This document shows positions 11,224 through 21,960 of a stretch of DNA of 64,000 bases, piece by piece. How positions within the stretch are numbered: position 1 is the first letter of the stretch; each line of letters starts with the position of its first letter. The notes below the pieces were generated by a model. That model was not told the origin of the DNA. It did no database searches and saw nothing but the letters and a program-made list of their open reading frames with translations. This DNA is from Ilex aquifolium (taxonomy: Eukaryota; Streptophyta; Magnoliopsida; Aquifoliales; Aquifoliaceae). Location of the stretch: the NCBI GenBank assembly GCA_951799425.1, contig OX637398.1, forward strand, positions 20,966,270-21,030,269, written 5' to 3'. The position numbers and the translations under genes were made by a program.

Positions 11224-11985
11224 GATTAATCATTATTTGGAATATTAGAGGTCCAGGAGTTGAGGATTCCACTCGACATCTTCAAACTTTGGCAAAAGAT
11301 AATAGGGTTTCATTGGTAACTATTTTGGAACTACTCAATGATTCTAGTAAAATGAGGAATTTCGGCAGAAAGTTGAATATGGATTCATATGTGGCAAATA
11401 TCCATGCAGAGAAGAAAATATGGTTATTTTGGAAATCGGATATGGGGATTCAAGTTTTGGATTTTCATGAGTAGTCTATGACGGTGAAGTCTTCTTATTT
11501 GGGTTCTTCTCTTTTTCGGATTTCTTTCATTTATGCAAGTTGGAAATATATTAAACATAGATAATTGTGGATGCATCTATTACATGTTTCTCAACTTTGA
11601 TCATTTGGATGGTGGTGGGAGATTTCATTGTTTTTACTTCATCAGATGAATGTTTAGGAGGAGCTACACCAAGTTTTTAGGCTATGGAATAATTTTCTAC
11701 ATTTATACATGATGTTGGCCTAATGGATTGTGGCTTTCTGGAGAGTTGTTTTACATGGTGTAATGATCATCAAGGAAGGAGCATAATGTGGTCCAGAATT
11801 GATAGGGCTATGATGAATTTGGATTGACAGATGAGTTTTTCAAAAACTGAGGTGTCACATGTAGCTAGGGGATCTGCTGATCATTCTCCATTAATTGTGA
11901 AGTTTAATGAATCTGATACTCAACCCAGGATATCTTATTTTCTATTTCAAGATATGTGGATTAAGCATGAAGGTTTCTTGCCATT
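11224..11985 (+). pseudogene. LINE ORF2 endonuclease domain
   Basis: APE-type endonuclease, which nicks target DNA to prime LINE reverse transcription. IIWNIRGPGVED (11,230) corresponds to the usual N-terminal WNIRGLG block. FTWCNDH followed by RSIMWSRIDRAM (near 11,750-11,815, another frame) and ADHSPLIVKF (near 11,877) match the late catalytic motifs; the DH of the last one is kept. The open stretch ends at a stop after residue 81, and the domain is spread over at least three frames. Inactive. Confidence 0.78.
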
Positions 11986-12473
11986 AGTTCAGGCTAATTG
12001 GAGGGGGGGGGGGGGGTAGTTTTTTAGCTAATTATATTGAAAATTTCTTCTAGAAGTTACAAAGAGTGAAGTTGTGTTTAAAAGCTTGGAATAAAGATGT
12101 ATTCGGTAATATTTTCCACAAAATTAAGTTTTTGGAAGATAAGGTGTTACAAGCGGAGATAGCTAAGGAACAAGGATGGTGAACTTTGGAAGTGAGGATT
12201 TGTGTTCAGCTAAGAAGGAACTCAATGATGTTTTAAAACTTAAGGAAATTTACTGGATGCAAAAAATTCAATCTGAAATGGTTTGAGGAGGGTGAGCAAA
12301 ACACAAAATTCTTTCATTCTATGGCTAAGCACAATTCTCAAAGGAATATGATTAAAAGGATTAAGGATTAGTCGAGGAATTGGATGGATTCAAAAGAAGA
12401 CATGGCCAGAGAAGCTGTGAATTATTTTTCAAAGCTTTATGTGTTTGAGCAGCACGTGGTGGATTAGCAACTA

Positions 12474-13615
12474 TTGGCTAGCATCCCTAAAATGATTTCA
12501 GAAGCTGATAACAAATTGTTAACAACAATAGCAACAATGGAGGAGCTAAAAAATGTGGTATTTTCTATGTTTCCTGCTAGTGCACCAGGACCAGATGGAT
12601 TTTCTAGCAAATTCTTCCAAGCAGCATGGCAAATTATTAGGAAGGATCTTCTAAGGGCTACTAATTTTTTCTTAAAAGGGGGAATTATTCCAAGGTCAGC
12701 CAATTCTACTTTACTTTGCCTCATTCCTAAGGTTCAGGCTCCATTTCAATTCTCCAAATTTTGCCCCATTTGCTAATGTACCTTGTTTATAATATTTTTG
12801 ACAAAAATATTAGCTAATAGGTTGTCTTATGTTTTGCCTAAAATTATTTCTATTGAGTAACATGACATGACTTTGATAAGGGGAGGAACATTCATGATTA
12901 CATCTTGCTAGCTCAATTGATGGTTAATAATTTAGAAAGAAAGGTAGAATGAGGTAATTTGATTTTAAAGTTAGATATGATGAAAGTTTTTGATTGTTTA
13001 GAATGAGACTTCTTGGGTGCAGTTTTAAACTCATTTGGGTTTTCTGAAGATTTTAACAAGTTGATTTTAAATTGCATGAACAATCAGTTTATTTCAGTCT
13101 CTTTTAATGGTGAAAAGTTTGGTTTTTTTTTTCCTACTTTCGTGGCCTTCGACAAGGAGATCCCATTTCTCCTAGTTTTTTTTATCATTGCTGAAGAAGT
13201 TCTTAGTAGAGGCATTGCTGAAGTTTATAAGAGGGGTTTGGTGAAAAGCTTTCATTTAGGAAGGATGAACTTTCCAATTTTCCATCTTTTTGTTCGTGAC
13301 ACTTTATTGTTTCTAACAGGGGATAAGAAATCTTTTATGAATATTTTGAAAGCTATCTCCTTTTATGAAAGGTCTTCTGGACAGAGAGTAAATAGGCAAA
13401 AGAGCTCGATGTATTTTCCACATAAAACCCCCCAAGCTAGGAAAAATCAGCTCTCCTTTGTGACTTCCATTCCATGGAAATCTGGTCCCATTCAATATTT
13501 GGGTTGTCCTTTGATTAGAGGGAGGTCTAAAAATATTTTCTTCCATGATCTGGTTCAAAATTTTAGAGCTAAATTAGAAGGGTGGTTCTCTAAGTGTTTA
13601 TCTAATGCAAGGTAG
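12474..13615 (+). pseudogene. LINE ORF2 reverse transcriptase domain
   Basis: Non-LTR RT. SAPGPDGFSSKFFQAAW (near 12,577) is the conserved lead motif of plant L1 RTs, and IPKVQAP follows. After a stop near 12,774 the domain goes on in other frames: LKLDMMKVFD (near 12,965), and a 200-codon open stretch from 13,013 with VLNSFGFSEDFNKLI, FIIAEEVLSRGI, GQRVNRQKS and IQYLGCPLIRGR. The catalytic FADD position reads FVRD (near 13,290), so the active aspartate pair is not kept. Inactive. Confidence 0.85.
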
Positions 13616-13649
13616 ATTGGTATGAATCAAATCTGTCCTTAATGTTATT

Positions 13650-14517
13650 CCTACTAACTGTTGGCATGTTTGAGTTTACCTAAGGGGATTCTCAACAAGC
13701 TGTATTCCATTATGGCCTCTTTTGTTTGGTCTAATAAGCTGGATGTTAGGAAGAGGCATTGGGTTGCTTGGGATAAGGTCACCTTGCCATTTGCAGAGGG
13801 AGGTTTGGGTATCAGGAACTTCCTGGATGTGGCATCAGCTTTTCGAATGAAACAGGTATGAAATATTTTGAATGGAAAGTCATTATGGCTAAAGTTTTTG
13901 ATGCTAAATTTCTTAAAGGTTAGCATGTGCTCTGCTTGGCATCCCACGTTCGATTGAAATCATTCAGAGCTTTGGTACCTTGGTTGGAGAAGGTGACTAC
14001 ACTTTTTACTAAGCTGGTGGGTAATGGGGTTGAAGTGGATTTCTGGTGTGACAATTGGTTGGGCAGTGGTCCTTTGCTACTTAGAATTATAGAGAGGCCT
14101 ATTCTTTTTCCAAAAGTATCCCATTTATTAAGGGGTGTCCATTGGAATCTTGATCCAACAAGAGCTTATCTATCTGATCAGTTACTGGAGGAGATTGTTT
14201 CAGCTAAAATTATTGTTTCAGATTGTGAAGACAAATATGTTTGGCCTTTATCACAGTTTGGTGAATTTTCAATTAAAAATGCTTGGAAAGCTATTTTTTT
14301 AAGGTATGAGGTTAGTGAAGTTGCTATGTTTATATGGAATCAAGAATCTACTCCATCATCTAAATTTAATTCTTGGAAGCTACTGAATCAAACACTTCCA
14401 TTGGATGACAGGACTATTGGAGTTGCAATTACTAGTAGGTGTGCTATGTATTTGCATAATGAGGAATCTGCTAATCGCTTGTTTATTAACTGTAAATATG
14501 TTGATTGGATATGGTGA
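13650..14517 (+). pseudogene. LINE ORF2 zf-RVT region
   Basis: The C-terminal half of plant LINE ORF2. KRHWVAWDKVTLPFAEGGLG (13,754) is the conserved stretch after RT. DFWCDNWLGSGPL and FSIKNAWKAIF come before the zinc-binding zf-RVT segment (SKFNSWKLLNQTLPLDDRTIG). Some Cys/His of the zinc site are present, but the frame ends at a stop after DWIW (14,517). Nucleic-acid binding is inferred from the family. Confidence 0.75.
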
Positions 14518-14889
14518 AGGGCAGTTGCTACTATGGGTTTCTCGTTAGTCCAAAAGGAGCCTACTATGGTTCGTTTTATGAGGATAGTGCAAGCTACTAG
14601 GGAAAAACATTATCCCATTGTTTGGCGAGGAGTTTCTCCTTGTTCTTTTTCTGGGAGCTATGGAAGGAAAGATGCAAAAGTATTTTTGAAAAACAAAAAC
14701 TTCCTCTTAGCTGTATTTTGGCAAGAATATTTCACTCTTTACGAATGCAAGCTGCTTCTAGTAGTGCAAGGGTTAGAGGTTCTTTACAGGAACAATGATT
14801 ATTTTCTAATCTTCACATTCAAAGGAATATTTCTTCTAAGAAGGGTGACCAAAGGGTTAAATGACACCCACCTCCAACATGCAAAGGAA

Positions 14890-15290
14890 ATCCGGGGGCT
14901 TCTGGAGGTGTAGTTATGATTAGAAATCAAGATAGTCAAATTCTTTTTGTGACATCCAATAACTATGAGATTTGTACTAATCTAGAGGCAGAATGTAGAG
15001 CTTGTGTCAATGCTATGGAGATTATTTGTGACCAAGGATTAAGGGAGTACAAGTTTATTATAGAGTCAAACTCTAAGATCTTGGTTGATATCAAGAATCA
15101 GGCAACCCCTCTGAATTGGAAATTATGATATTTGTGGCTGATGATTAAGGAGTCCCTACAATCTTTGGATATTGTCATCACTCATGTTTTTAGGGAAGGA
15201 AATATGGTTGTTGATTTCTTGGCCAATAACAGAGTAAGAGATGGGTATTCTTGGAGAGATTGTCGTTATGATAATGGGAACAACCCACCG
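14890..15290 (+). pseudogene. LINE ORF2 RNase H domain
   Basis: RVT_3-type RNase H at the end of plant LINE ORF2. ASGGVVMIRNQ-like sequence at 14,897 is followed by NLEAECRACVNAMEI, FIIESNSKILVD, and, after an in-frame stop at 15,126, ITHVFREGNMVVDFLAN. The conserved Glu and Asp and the NxxAD-like end are recognisable. This domain is typical of plant L1 elements and absent from animal L1. Confidence 0.75.
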
Positions 15291-15815
15291 GAAGGGCATA
15301 CCCCAAGGAGCTCCAATCTCCCTCGGCAAACATCTATCTACACGAAGCCGACCTATGGATAGAAGGAAAGATGTAGGAAAGGAAAATGAAACATGAAAGA
15401 AAAAGATGCTTTAGGGGTGTGAGATACGCAAACAGGGAGTATGTAGCCGAACAACCACATGAGCTTCCAGTAATGATAGCTGAACTAACTACATGGGCGA
15501 CATGGGTCCTCCACTTCGAATAAGAAATTCATCCATTCTAGAGAATCTGTCAAAAGATGAGTACCCGCACACAATAAATAGAATGGAACCTATTTCTAGT
15601 AGGGTATTAGAAGATCTTTGATGTGAAAGACATTCTTTAAAGCTGTTGTTGAAGAATTTTTGGCCTCAATTTTTTTTTTTAAAAATTATCTTTGTTGCTT
15701 TTTTTTTTCTTTTCCTTTTGTAGGGTAAGGCTTATCAAGTTCCCCCTAAGTGTAATCTCTACTTAGAATTAATAAAGTTCTCTCTCATATTGCCAAGGTT
15801 TAAAAAATAATTTAT
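15291..15815 (+). other. LINE 3' untranslated region
   Basis: No coding signal. It has T-rich runs (15,670-15,712), then AATAAAG at 15,772, and ends A-rich at about 15,812. The exact junction with Copia A is uncertain by a few bases. Confidence 0.5.
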
Positions 15816-16195
15816 GTGACTTGAAAAAGTCCAAGTAGGGTATAGCAGAATAATCTCAATCAAAAATTAAGTAAGAAGGGGCTGCTTCTATGAGAATCGT
15901 AGGCTGATTACTTTAGATTACTCATGAAATCAAGTAGTGTTCAAGACTAAAATGAACACAAACGTGAAACCAACTGTGTCTGAAAGGAAATTGTATGAAT
16001 TCTATTGTTTTGGTTTACAAAAACAGTGACAGTTCAAAGACATCAAGTCCACTGATTAGTCAAGTAAATCCGATAGTCTTTTACTATGGAAAGTTCAAGG
16101 CCACTAAGCTACTTATCCTGATGCAGTAACCTTTCAACTGTATTTGAAATAACGTCCACATTTTCATACATTGAATTCTTATTCATGTGGGAGAT
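15816..16195 (+). other. Copia A 3' untranslated region and purine tract
   Basis: Aligns with Copia B 26,085-26,498: AGTCCAAGTAGGG, then GGGGCTGCTTCTATGAGAATC, and CAAAATGAACACAA. It ends with ATTCATGTGGGAGATTG, the purine tract just before the LTR. No gene is seen. Confidence 0.7.
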
Positions 16196-17072
16196 TGTTG
16201 AAAATTTAACGAGTATTTTTTAGCAAATTTGAGTTTAAATAAAAATTGGACCCACACCTTGAAATTAGTGGAATCAAGTTTAAACGTGTTCTCCTCCGCG
16301 AGGAGATTAACGTGGTATTTTTTTTTTTGTTCAAAAACATTAAGTATTTAATGAGATTATGTCTCAAAGTGACCCTCTTGAATGGATAGAAGGAGCTAAG
16401 TGTAATGAAGTATAGTGTATAAGAATTGTTCCACATTGGAAGAAGACCAAAACTTTGGTGAATTAATATTCTCCTAGTTAGCTTCATGAGTTGGGCCCCA
16501 AGGGGTACCACACTTTTTTTGTGAGCGGAGCGAGCACCTACACAACCTTGGTTACCACACACGCACGCGCGTCGCCCGCCCCCCTCGCCTCACCTCGCCA
16601 CGACCTGACCTGGCCTAGCTTGGGCTTGGGTAAAAAAAATATTATCTTTTTAGAGAAAATTTATTTGGTGCGGTGCGGGTTGTGGGTCAAACTAAACGGA
16701 TCCGAATGCAGAACACAATTAATCTTTCAATTGAAATTTAAATATCCAATCAGATTTTTAAATTTTTTGCCTGTTAAATTTGAAATTGGCGCCTAAATTA
16801 AATTGTGTCTGTATCTGTTCAATTCAGAGGTATATTTCCCTTCTTTGTTACTGTTTAGATTAAGGGTGTGTCTCTTCGATCTGAACAGGTTCAACGAATA
16901 GTGGTATCCCGTGCCTCTTTAGGTAATCCGAACAGCCTCCAAGGGTCTATAAATAGACTATTTTACTGTGAATACACAGGGTTCAAATTATTTCTGGATT
17001 TTTTATTATCTTATAAATTGTTGTTTTGTATCACTGTAAGTGCATTTTTGATTATATATATTCTAGATAACA
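16196..17072 (+). repeat. Copia A 3' LTR
   Basis: Starts TGTTGAAAA right after the purine tract and ends TAGATAACA, about 877 bases. It contains the motif GGGCCCCAAGGGGTACC (16,494), an alternating CACACGCACGCGCG tract (16,557) and a TATA-like CTATAAATAG (16,948). The same motifs occur in the Copia B LTRs. Confidence 0.8.
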
Positions 17073-17125
17073 TGATAGTATGTAGCAGACCCAAAAATTA
17101 CGTGGTCAACGTGCACTAATGAATT

Positions 17126-17193
17126 ATAAGTGTTGATGGGCTTATTGTGGAACTCACGTATAAGTGTTGATGTGATCATTGTGGAACTCACAC
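17126..17193. repeat. Tandem repeat, two 34-bp units
   Basis: ATAAGTGTTGATG followed by ATTGTGGAACTCAC occurs twice, at 17,126-17,159 and 17,160-17,193, with four or five differences. Confidence 0.85.
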
Positions 17194-18388
17194 ATTCAAC
17201 CATATCACGTTACACCACTAAAATCTGTATACGATCCAATAAAAGGAACTATGTTCAACGGTGCTGGTTGGGCAGTTGAGCGTTAATATTGGTTGGCTGA
17301 AGATGAATTATGTTGTTCATTGCATGATGAAGAACCTTTGTTGGTTTGGCTGGATTACCTATTTGATGTGAGTCTAGACATTTTTTTTCTATGTATTTCA
17401 CAGTTATGACTGATGGTTTATATAGGCTAGGTTAAGCATTTTAAAATTATAATGATATTATAGCACTATTAAAATTGTGATATGATAATAGACTGATAAA
17501 GTAATGACATGACTTGACACTGATTATACTGATAAAATTATGAGGTTACTTAACAATGATTACGACTTATCAACGTGTGTAAATGAATCATTGTACACAA
17601 TTCATCTCGAACCATGAATTATAGTCTGCGAACATTATTTGAAAGTCTGGTCATCATTGGGCGTCAAAGGATGAGTTCTGGTATCCATTGAATCCTCGTT
17701 TATGTTATTTAAGTAGGACTATAAGCAAAGTGAGGGCCGAATTGCAATATCGTTTGACGAAAAAGAAAAATCTAAGTACAGATTTGCGCTCTTGCAATAT
17801 GCGAAGGTCTCGATAAATTGCCATTGATATGCTAGTTGACAATCTTGAGGAGATTGTTTCATTTTCGAGCTGAGAACAATCTCACGACAATCCGTTTAAA
17901 TCGGTACAACCTCCGTCCTATCGCACGAGACCGTGCTGAAGAAGGGTTTATAGAAGAAGCACATTTAAGTTTTCTCTTGAGTGGGGAAGCTGGAGATTTA
18001 TGATCTCGAGATGTCTGATGAAGATGTAGACCTTGAACCATGAAAAAGTATTATACTATTGTGTTGTAACATCTAGACAATATTGTCATTGTTTTGTTTA
18101 CATTATTCTATTAAATGTGTTGTTGGAAGATTAACACTAATTGTTTTTTTAAAATAAATTATGTTAAAGTTGGTTTTAATGTGTTGCGTACAATATTAAT
18201 TTTTCTATGTGACAACATGATTAAATACTGCAATTGAAATTCATAAAATGATTATATGAAATCATTTAAAAATTGAACATCTATATAGTACGAACTACCG
18301 AAATACAACAAAAAAATTAAATGTCTCATGGAGGTGGTCACCTGCATCGCTTCGGCTATCGCCGATACTCATACTCAGTCTCATGTGA

Positions 18389-18631
18389 TCATTCTTGTGT
18401 CACATGTGATACAACGACATCATCGCCATGATTTGGATGATGTCCACGACCCCTGCCCTGGCCCCATTGTTCGCCTCGAACTGTTGGTCCGACTCTCCCA
18501 TGACCTCTGCCTAGAAGTGTATCCTCTTGTGTCAACCCCTCCTCATGTAACATAGGATTTGGTAAATGATGCTCAGTAGAAGGTGTCGTGTGTGATTTGT
18601 GCGATGATCTCATTGCTACATGAGGTAGCAT
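18389..18631 (-). CDS. Gly/Arg-rich hypothetical fragment
   Basis: An 80-codon minus-strand frame of Gly/Arg/His-rich composition (GRGHGRVGPTVRGEQWGQGR), ending HVTQE and a stop. It resembles the low-complexity C-terminal tails seen on some plant transposon-related proteins, but no domain is present and the family is not recognised. The frame is open upstream of the Met, so it could be the last exon of a decayed gene. Copia B sits about 640 bases upstream. It may equally be chance, as the opposite strand is also open. Confidence 0.25.
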   Translation of the reverse strand: MLPHVAMRSSHKSHTTPSTEHHLPNPMLHEEGLTQEDTLLGRGHGRVGPTVRGEQWGQGRGRGHHPNHGDDVVVSHVTQE

Positions 18632-20162
18632 TGGGGTACAAATAGTAACATCTTAAATTAAGCTTGAATATGAGAATTACACTTGAATCAAAATAGTTAC
18701 CCTAGAAAAATTGAACCCAATTTAACCCTTTTCACACTTCAATTTCCATAAGTACTCAGGTTATGTATGTGAACAAAACACTAATAACACATTTTGTAAA
18801 ACATGAATATGTGAACACAAACAATGATATTTAAAGTAAGTTATGTGAACAAAAAAATTGACCAAAACAATGCATTTAATGTTGAAGAGGATCTTTTTCG
18901 GCAATAGTTAGATTGAATCTACCAAGAGCAAACACGAAGAAAAAATATATTAAAGCGGATCTCACTTCAAACGATATGGACCATTTATATTTTTCAGGCT
19001 TAATTATTAACAAAACCCATTGTACTTTAAGCCAATTCCACACCACGCCAACTTTCATCAGTAATTCTCTTTCCTAATTTCAATCTCAAAAAAAATTATC
19101 CACCTAAATTCATACCAAGAACCATTATATTCTAGTGGATGGTGAGGCAACTCTTGAACAACACACTGTGGGTAACTACACCAAAAAGAATTGTGCAAAA
19201 ATTTAGAACTAGAAAGAAGACAAATCCAAAAATTATGCATTTATGCCATAGAAATAGTGGAGTAATAAGTGTTGGACCAAAACAGTTTTTTAAGTGTAAA
19301 AACTGAATTTTTGGTCGACTTTGAGCCTAAATTAAAGTGAGACCTGTTCGTTGTTTCGAGTAAACTTACGTGGGTTCGTATTCTATTCCGTGAGGAGAAT
19401 AATGTAGTATATTCACTTGCTCAAATCGAGAAAGAAATGAATGAGAAAATAGGTTCCAAAGTGACTCTCTTGAATTGTGAAAAATAGAGGCTGTGCAATG
19501 TGGGATTTGACACCCATCCCACATTGTTTGAGGAAGAAGTTCTAGATGGGCATATATAGGCCAAATTTTCTCTATGAGATTGGGCCCCAAGAGGTACCAC
19601 AATTTTATGAGCGGAACGAGCGCCTACATGCCTTTGGTTCTACCACACGCACGCGCTCTGCCCGCCACGACCCGACCCGGCCGGGCTCGGGTGTGGTGTA
19701 GACTAAGCCTTATCTTTTTGAAGAAAATTCGTTTAATTAATTGGGCATGAATTTCTTAATCTGAAATTTAATTTTTGATATTCGTTGGATCGCACTGGTT
19801 TGGATTTTTTGCTTCCCTTCAGTCCGAAATTTGAGTTGTGTTTGTTCATACAGAACAATTACACAAGTGGTGCCTTCTAGCTGCATGTGACTGCTGGGTT
19901 GCATCCATTCAGATGGTGACTGTCCGGATCAGTCACCATTCTCTCTATAAATAACCCAGTCACATAATCATTTTGCATCCAATAAATCCAATTCATCCAA
20001 TACATTCTTAGTCATTTAAGGCAATCTCATGCATCATTAAGACAGTCTGCATTTGGAGAGTACATAACACAATTTCTGGTTCACTGGACGAGTAGATTGG
20101 AGTGTTACTTCTACTCGTGTGAAGATTATTGTATCCTAGGAGGCAGACGCTTAATATTCCAT

Positions 20163-21313
20163 ATTTTTTTTTCTTTTTTTAATAAAACCTCGGCGGTGCG
20201 AGGGAAATTTATTAATTAAAATTAAATTACATATAATAGGGGGGACTTGCTTACCCCTCGATGTAATCTAATTACATGAATTTAAAATTAAACTAAAACC
20301 AAGATTCCTGGTCTGATGGAGAAGACCCAGCAACAGACAACCATGGAAATCCTGATCCAGAAGCAGAGGAGAAGTCCAACAGCCGAGAGTGAAACATGAA
20401 GTCATTTTCAGAATCTGATGCAAAATGGTTTTGCCTGTGAATATCATAAGACCTCCTAGGAAAGCTGGAGGGGACCACAATCCAAAACTGCAGAAGTCCA
20501 GATAAAATAAAATCCAGTTGTTGTTTTGGAGGTATGCAGAAGGAGATCCTCATGGCGTGTTGAGAGCAAAGCACTTCAAAGAGGCGAGAGTCATACATGT
20601 GAAATCTAGACTTCGAAGAAAAAGCTTTGATTGGAAAATCTGAAGAAGCAGCTCAGATCCAAACCGAAGACCCTCAGACTCCTTGTAGAGAAAAAGATAA
20701 GTATCCGTATTTATTTCTCTGAAATTCCTTTGCTTATAAAATAACCTTGATAATGAATGAATAATTTCTCTTCTTTCAATAACTGAGATCATTTGAATGT
20801 AGCATAATAGAGACCACCATTGAGAGAACTGGAAAAGAATTCCAACCGTCAGAAAACAAAATACCCCAGAAATTATAAAAGCCCTGAAGAACCAATCCAG
20901 ATAGAGTATGGAAAATCTATCAGAGGCAGCAGAGAAAATAGTGCCCATAATACTTGTCAAGATACAACCCCAATAATACCAAAAGCCAATTAGATCCTGA
21001 AGTAGAGACCAGGTGCCTGCTTTATTCTTAATATCTTGAATGTCTTTAGCCCTCATCTTAGAATGAACATGAATTATGAACTGTATAATTGGACTGTATA
21101 ACTGAACTATTTCGGTTGTTTTGATATTTGGATGGATGAGCATGTATTCATGAAGCATAGTGAGGTAGAAATCTGGATTGATCCCAGATGGGAACCTGAT
21201 CTGCATGTCTGCATGCTGCATCATAAAGCACCTAGTTGAGAACTTTAACCTTAGAGCGCAGAGATTTAATCTGCCTCTGATCTTGTAGGAGTAGTTGTCG
21301 CACATGTAGATGG
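20163..21313 (-). mobile_element. Retroposon-like insert in the Copia B 5' LTR
   Basis: About 1,150 bases absent from the paired LTR (27,404/27,405). On the minus strand it ends with CGCACCGCCGAGGTTTTATT and then an A-rich tail (20,163-20,180), so it looks reverse-transcribed with a poly(A) tail. Its 5' end falls just before the Met of a 251-codon frame, suggesting 5' truncation. No clear target duplication is seen. Family not recognised: a LINE-mobilised transcript, a 5'-truncated non-LTR element or a pararetrovirus piece are all possible. Confidence 0.6.
20550..21305 (-). CDS. Unrecognised 251-aa protein in the retroposon-like insert
   Basis: An open frame covering most of the insert, with Met at 21,305 (MCDNYSYKIRGRLN). 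The protein is aromatic- and Ile/Leu-rich (DLIGFWYYWGCILTSI, FFRAFIISGVFCFLTVGIL) and has hydrophobic stretches near residues 125-140 and 158-178, which could be membrane segments or buried helices. There is no Cys/His knuckle, RT or nuclease motif. The C-terminal half is more charged (SVIERREI, YKQRNFREINTD). The frame probably continues upstream in a longer parent gene, since the insert starts about 8 bases before the Met. The family is not recognised; no function is proposed. Confidence 0.45.
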   Translation of the reverse strand: MCDNYSYKIRGRLNLCALRLKFSTRCFMMQHADMQIRFPSGINPDFYLTMLHEYMLIHPNIKTTEIVQLYSPIIQFIIHVHSKMRAKDIQDIKNKAGTWSLLQDLIGFWYYWGCILTSIMGTIFSAASDRFSILYLDWFFRAFIISGVFCFLTVGILFQFSQWWSLLCYIQMISVIERREIIHSLSRLFYKQRNFREINTDTYLFLYKESEGLRFGSELLLQIFQSKLFLRSLDFTCMTLASLKCFALNTP

Positions 21314-21620
21314 AAGCACCGTGTGTGGGGGTGAAATCTATCTTAAGGACATAGTGTCAAACACTAGCCTTGATCTACATAAAATTCAATAACAGTTATT
21401 GTTCTACAACCGGGTTAGTATTTATATTGGTTTGACAAACAGTTACGTGTAACTGTTTCGTTAAGACTATAGTAACCATTTCGTTTATTCTTCTGTAACT
21501 GTTTCAATTTTTTGTGTAACTATTTCGCACTTGATTGTTACTGTTTTGTTATACATTACATGTTTCAAATCAGAAATTTCAATAAGTGATTTAACTATAT
21601 TTGGAATACCACAAACAACA

Positions 21621-21960
21621 TTCTTAAGACAAATTTCCGAATTTGTATGATTGCTTGTTGTGTTTTCGATACATGTTTTAATATTTTAAACTATTCTAAA
21701 ATATTGCAAATTGTTAAAACTTGTTTTTTATAATCTGTGATATTTTGAAGAGACTTAAAAAAATTACATGTTCTGTTTATTTGTTTAATTCAAACAGTTA
21801 CACCAAACTGTTATAGTTACACCATACAGTAACGTTGAAACAATAACTTCAAAAAGTGACACAAAATAGTAACATAGATTGTCTCTGTTTTAATAACTTG
21901 CTTTGAAAAGTATTACTGTTTTCCTATTTTTGAATATTTTGCAATCTTTGTTTATCAGAA
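21621..21960 (+). other. Copia B leader
   Basis: About 340 non-coding bases between LTR and gag, starting TTCTTAAGACAAATTTCC. The same start follows the Copia A LTR (40-60). It is rich in ACAGTTACA/ACTGTTTC-like words that also fill the LTR end. No TGGTATCAGAGC iMet primer site is present. Confidence 0.65.

Larger units (their letters stand above)
11127..15815 (+). mobile_element. LINE (plant L1 type), ORF2 with C-terminal RNase H, decayed
   Basis: A non-LTR retrotransposon of about 4.7 kb. Endonuclease, RT, zf-RVT and RNase H parts lie in order on the plus strand. The 3' untranslated part ends with AATTAATAAAGTT and a short A-rich tail (TTTAAAAAATAA, 15,800-15,812), after which Copia A sequence resumes. 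No ORF1 is seen, so the copy is probably 5'-truncated near the start of ORF2. ORF2 is split into many frames by stops and indels. There is a G14 run at 12,003-12,016. No convincing target-site duplication was found: the Copia DNA on the two sides is not adjacent in Copia B, so target DNA may have been lost. Confidence 0.85.
1..17072 (+). mobile_element. Copia A: old LTR retrotransposon (Ty1/copia, Tnt1-like), split by two later insertions
   Basis: A Ty1/copia element whose left LTR continues off the window. Parts seen are the last bases of the 5' LTR, a leader, gag (178-536 and again from 10,694), a 3' untranslated stretch and a 3' LTR (16,196-17,072). Pol is not found in the window. A Tekay/Del Gypsy (537-10,688) interrupts gag: the 5 bases before it (GATGT, 532-536) and after it (AATGT, 10,689-10,693) are a target duplication with one difference. 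A LINE occupies the space between gag and the 3' end. Gag and 3' end match Copia B (19,270-27,710) closely enough to call them one clade. It is broken, and it is the oldest layer here because two other elements sit inside it. Confidence 0.85.
17073..19269. other. Unassigned DNA between Copia A and Copia B
   Basis: About 2.2 kb with no recognised gene. It holds a tandem repeat (17,126-17,193). A short plus-strand stretch near 17,250-17,362 (VWLDYLFDV followed by GTGAGT) could be an old exon edge. A Gly/Arg-rich minus-strand frame lies at 18,389-18,631. Copia B is inserted at its right end; the flank continues after 27,710. Confidence 0.5.
19270..21620 (+). repeat. Copia B 5' LTR with a 1.15-kb insert
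   Basis: Starts TGTTGGACCAAAACAG and ends ACCACAAACAACA, pairing with 26,499-27,710. The pairing is interrupted from about 20,163 to 21,313 by other DNA. It has the motif GGGCCCCAAGAGGTACC (19,582) and CTATAAATAACCC (19,945), a likely TATA box. Confidence 0.88.

Noticed and set aside
11127-15815. Host gene with RNase H and zinc-finger exons
   Set aside because: Domain order endonuclease-RT-zf-RVT-RNase H and the A-rich 3' end show a LINE.
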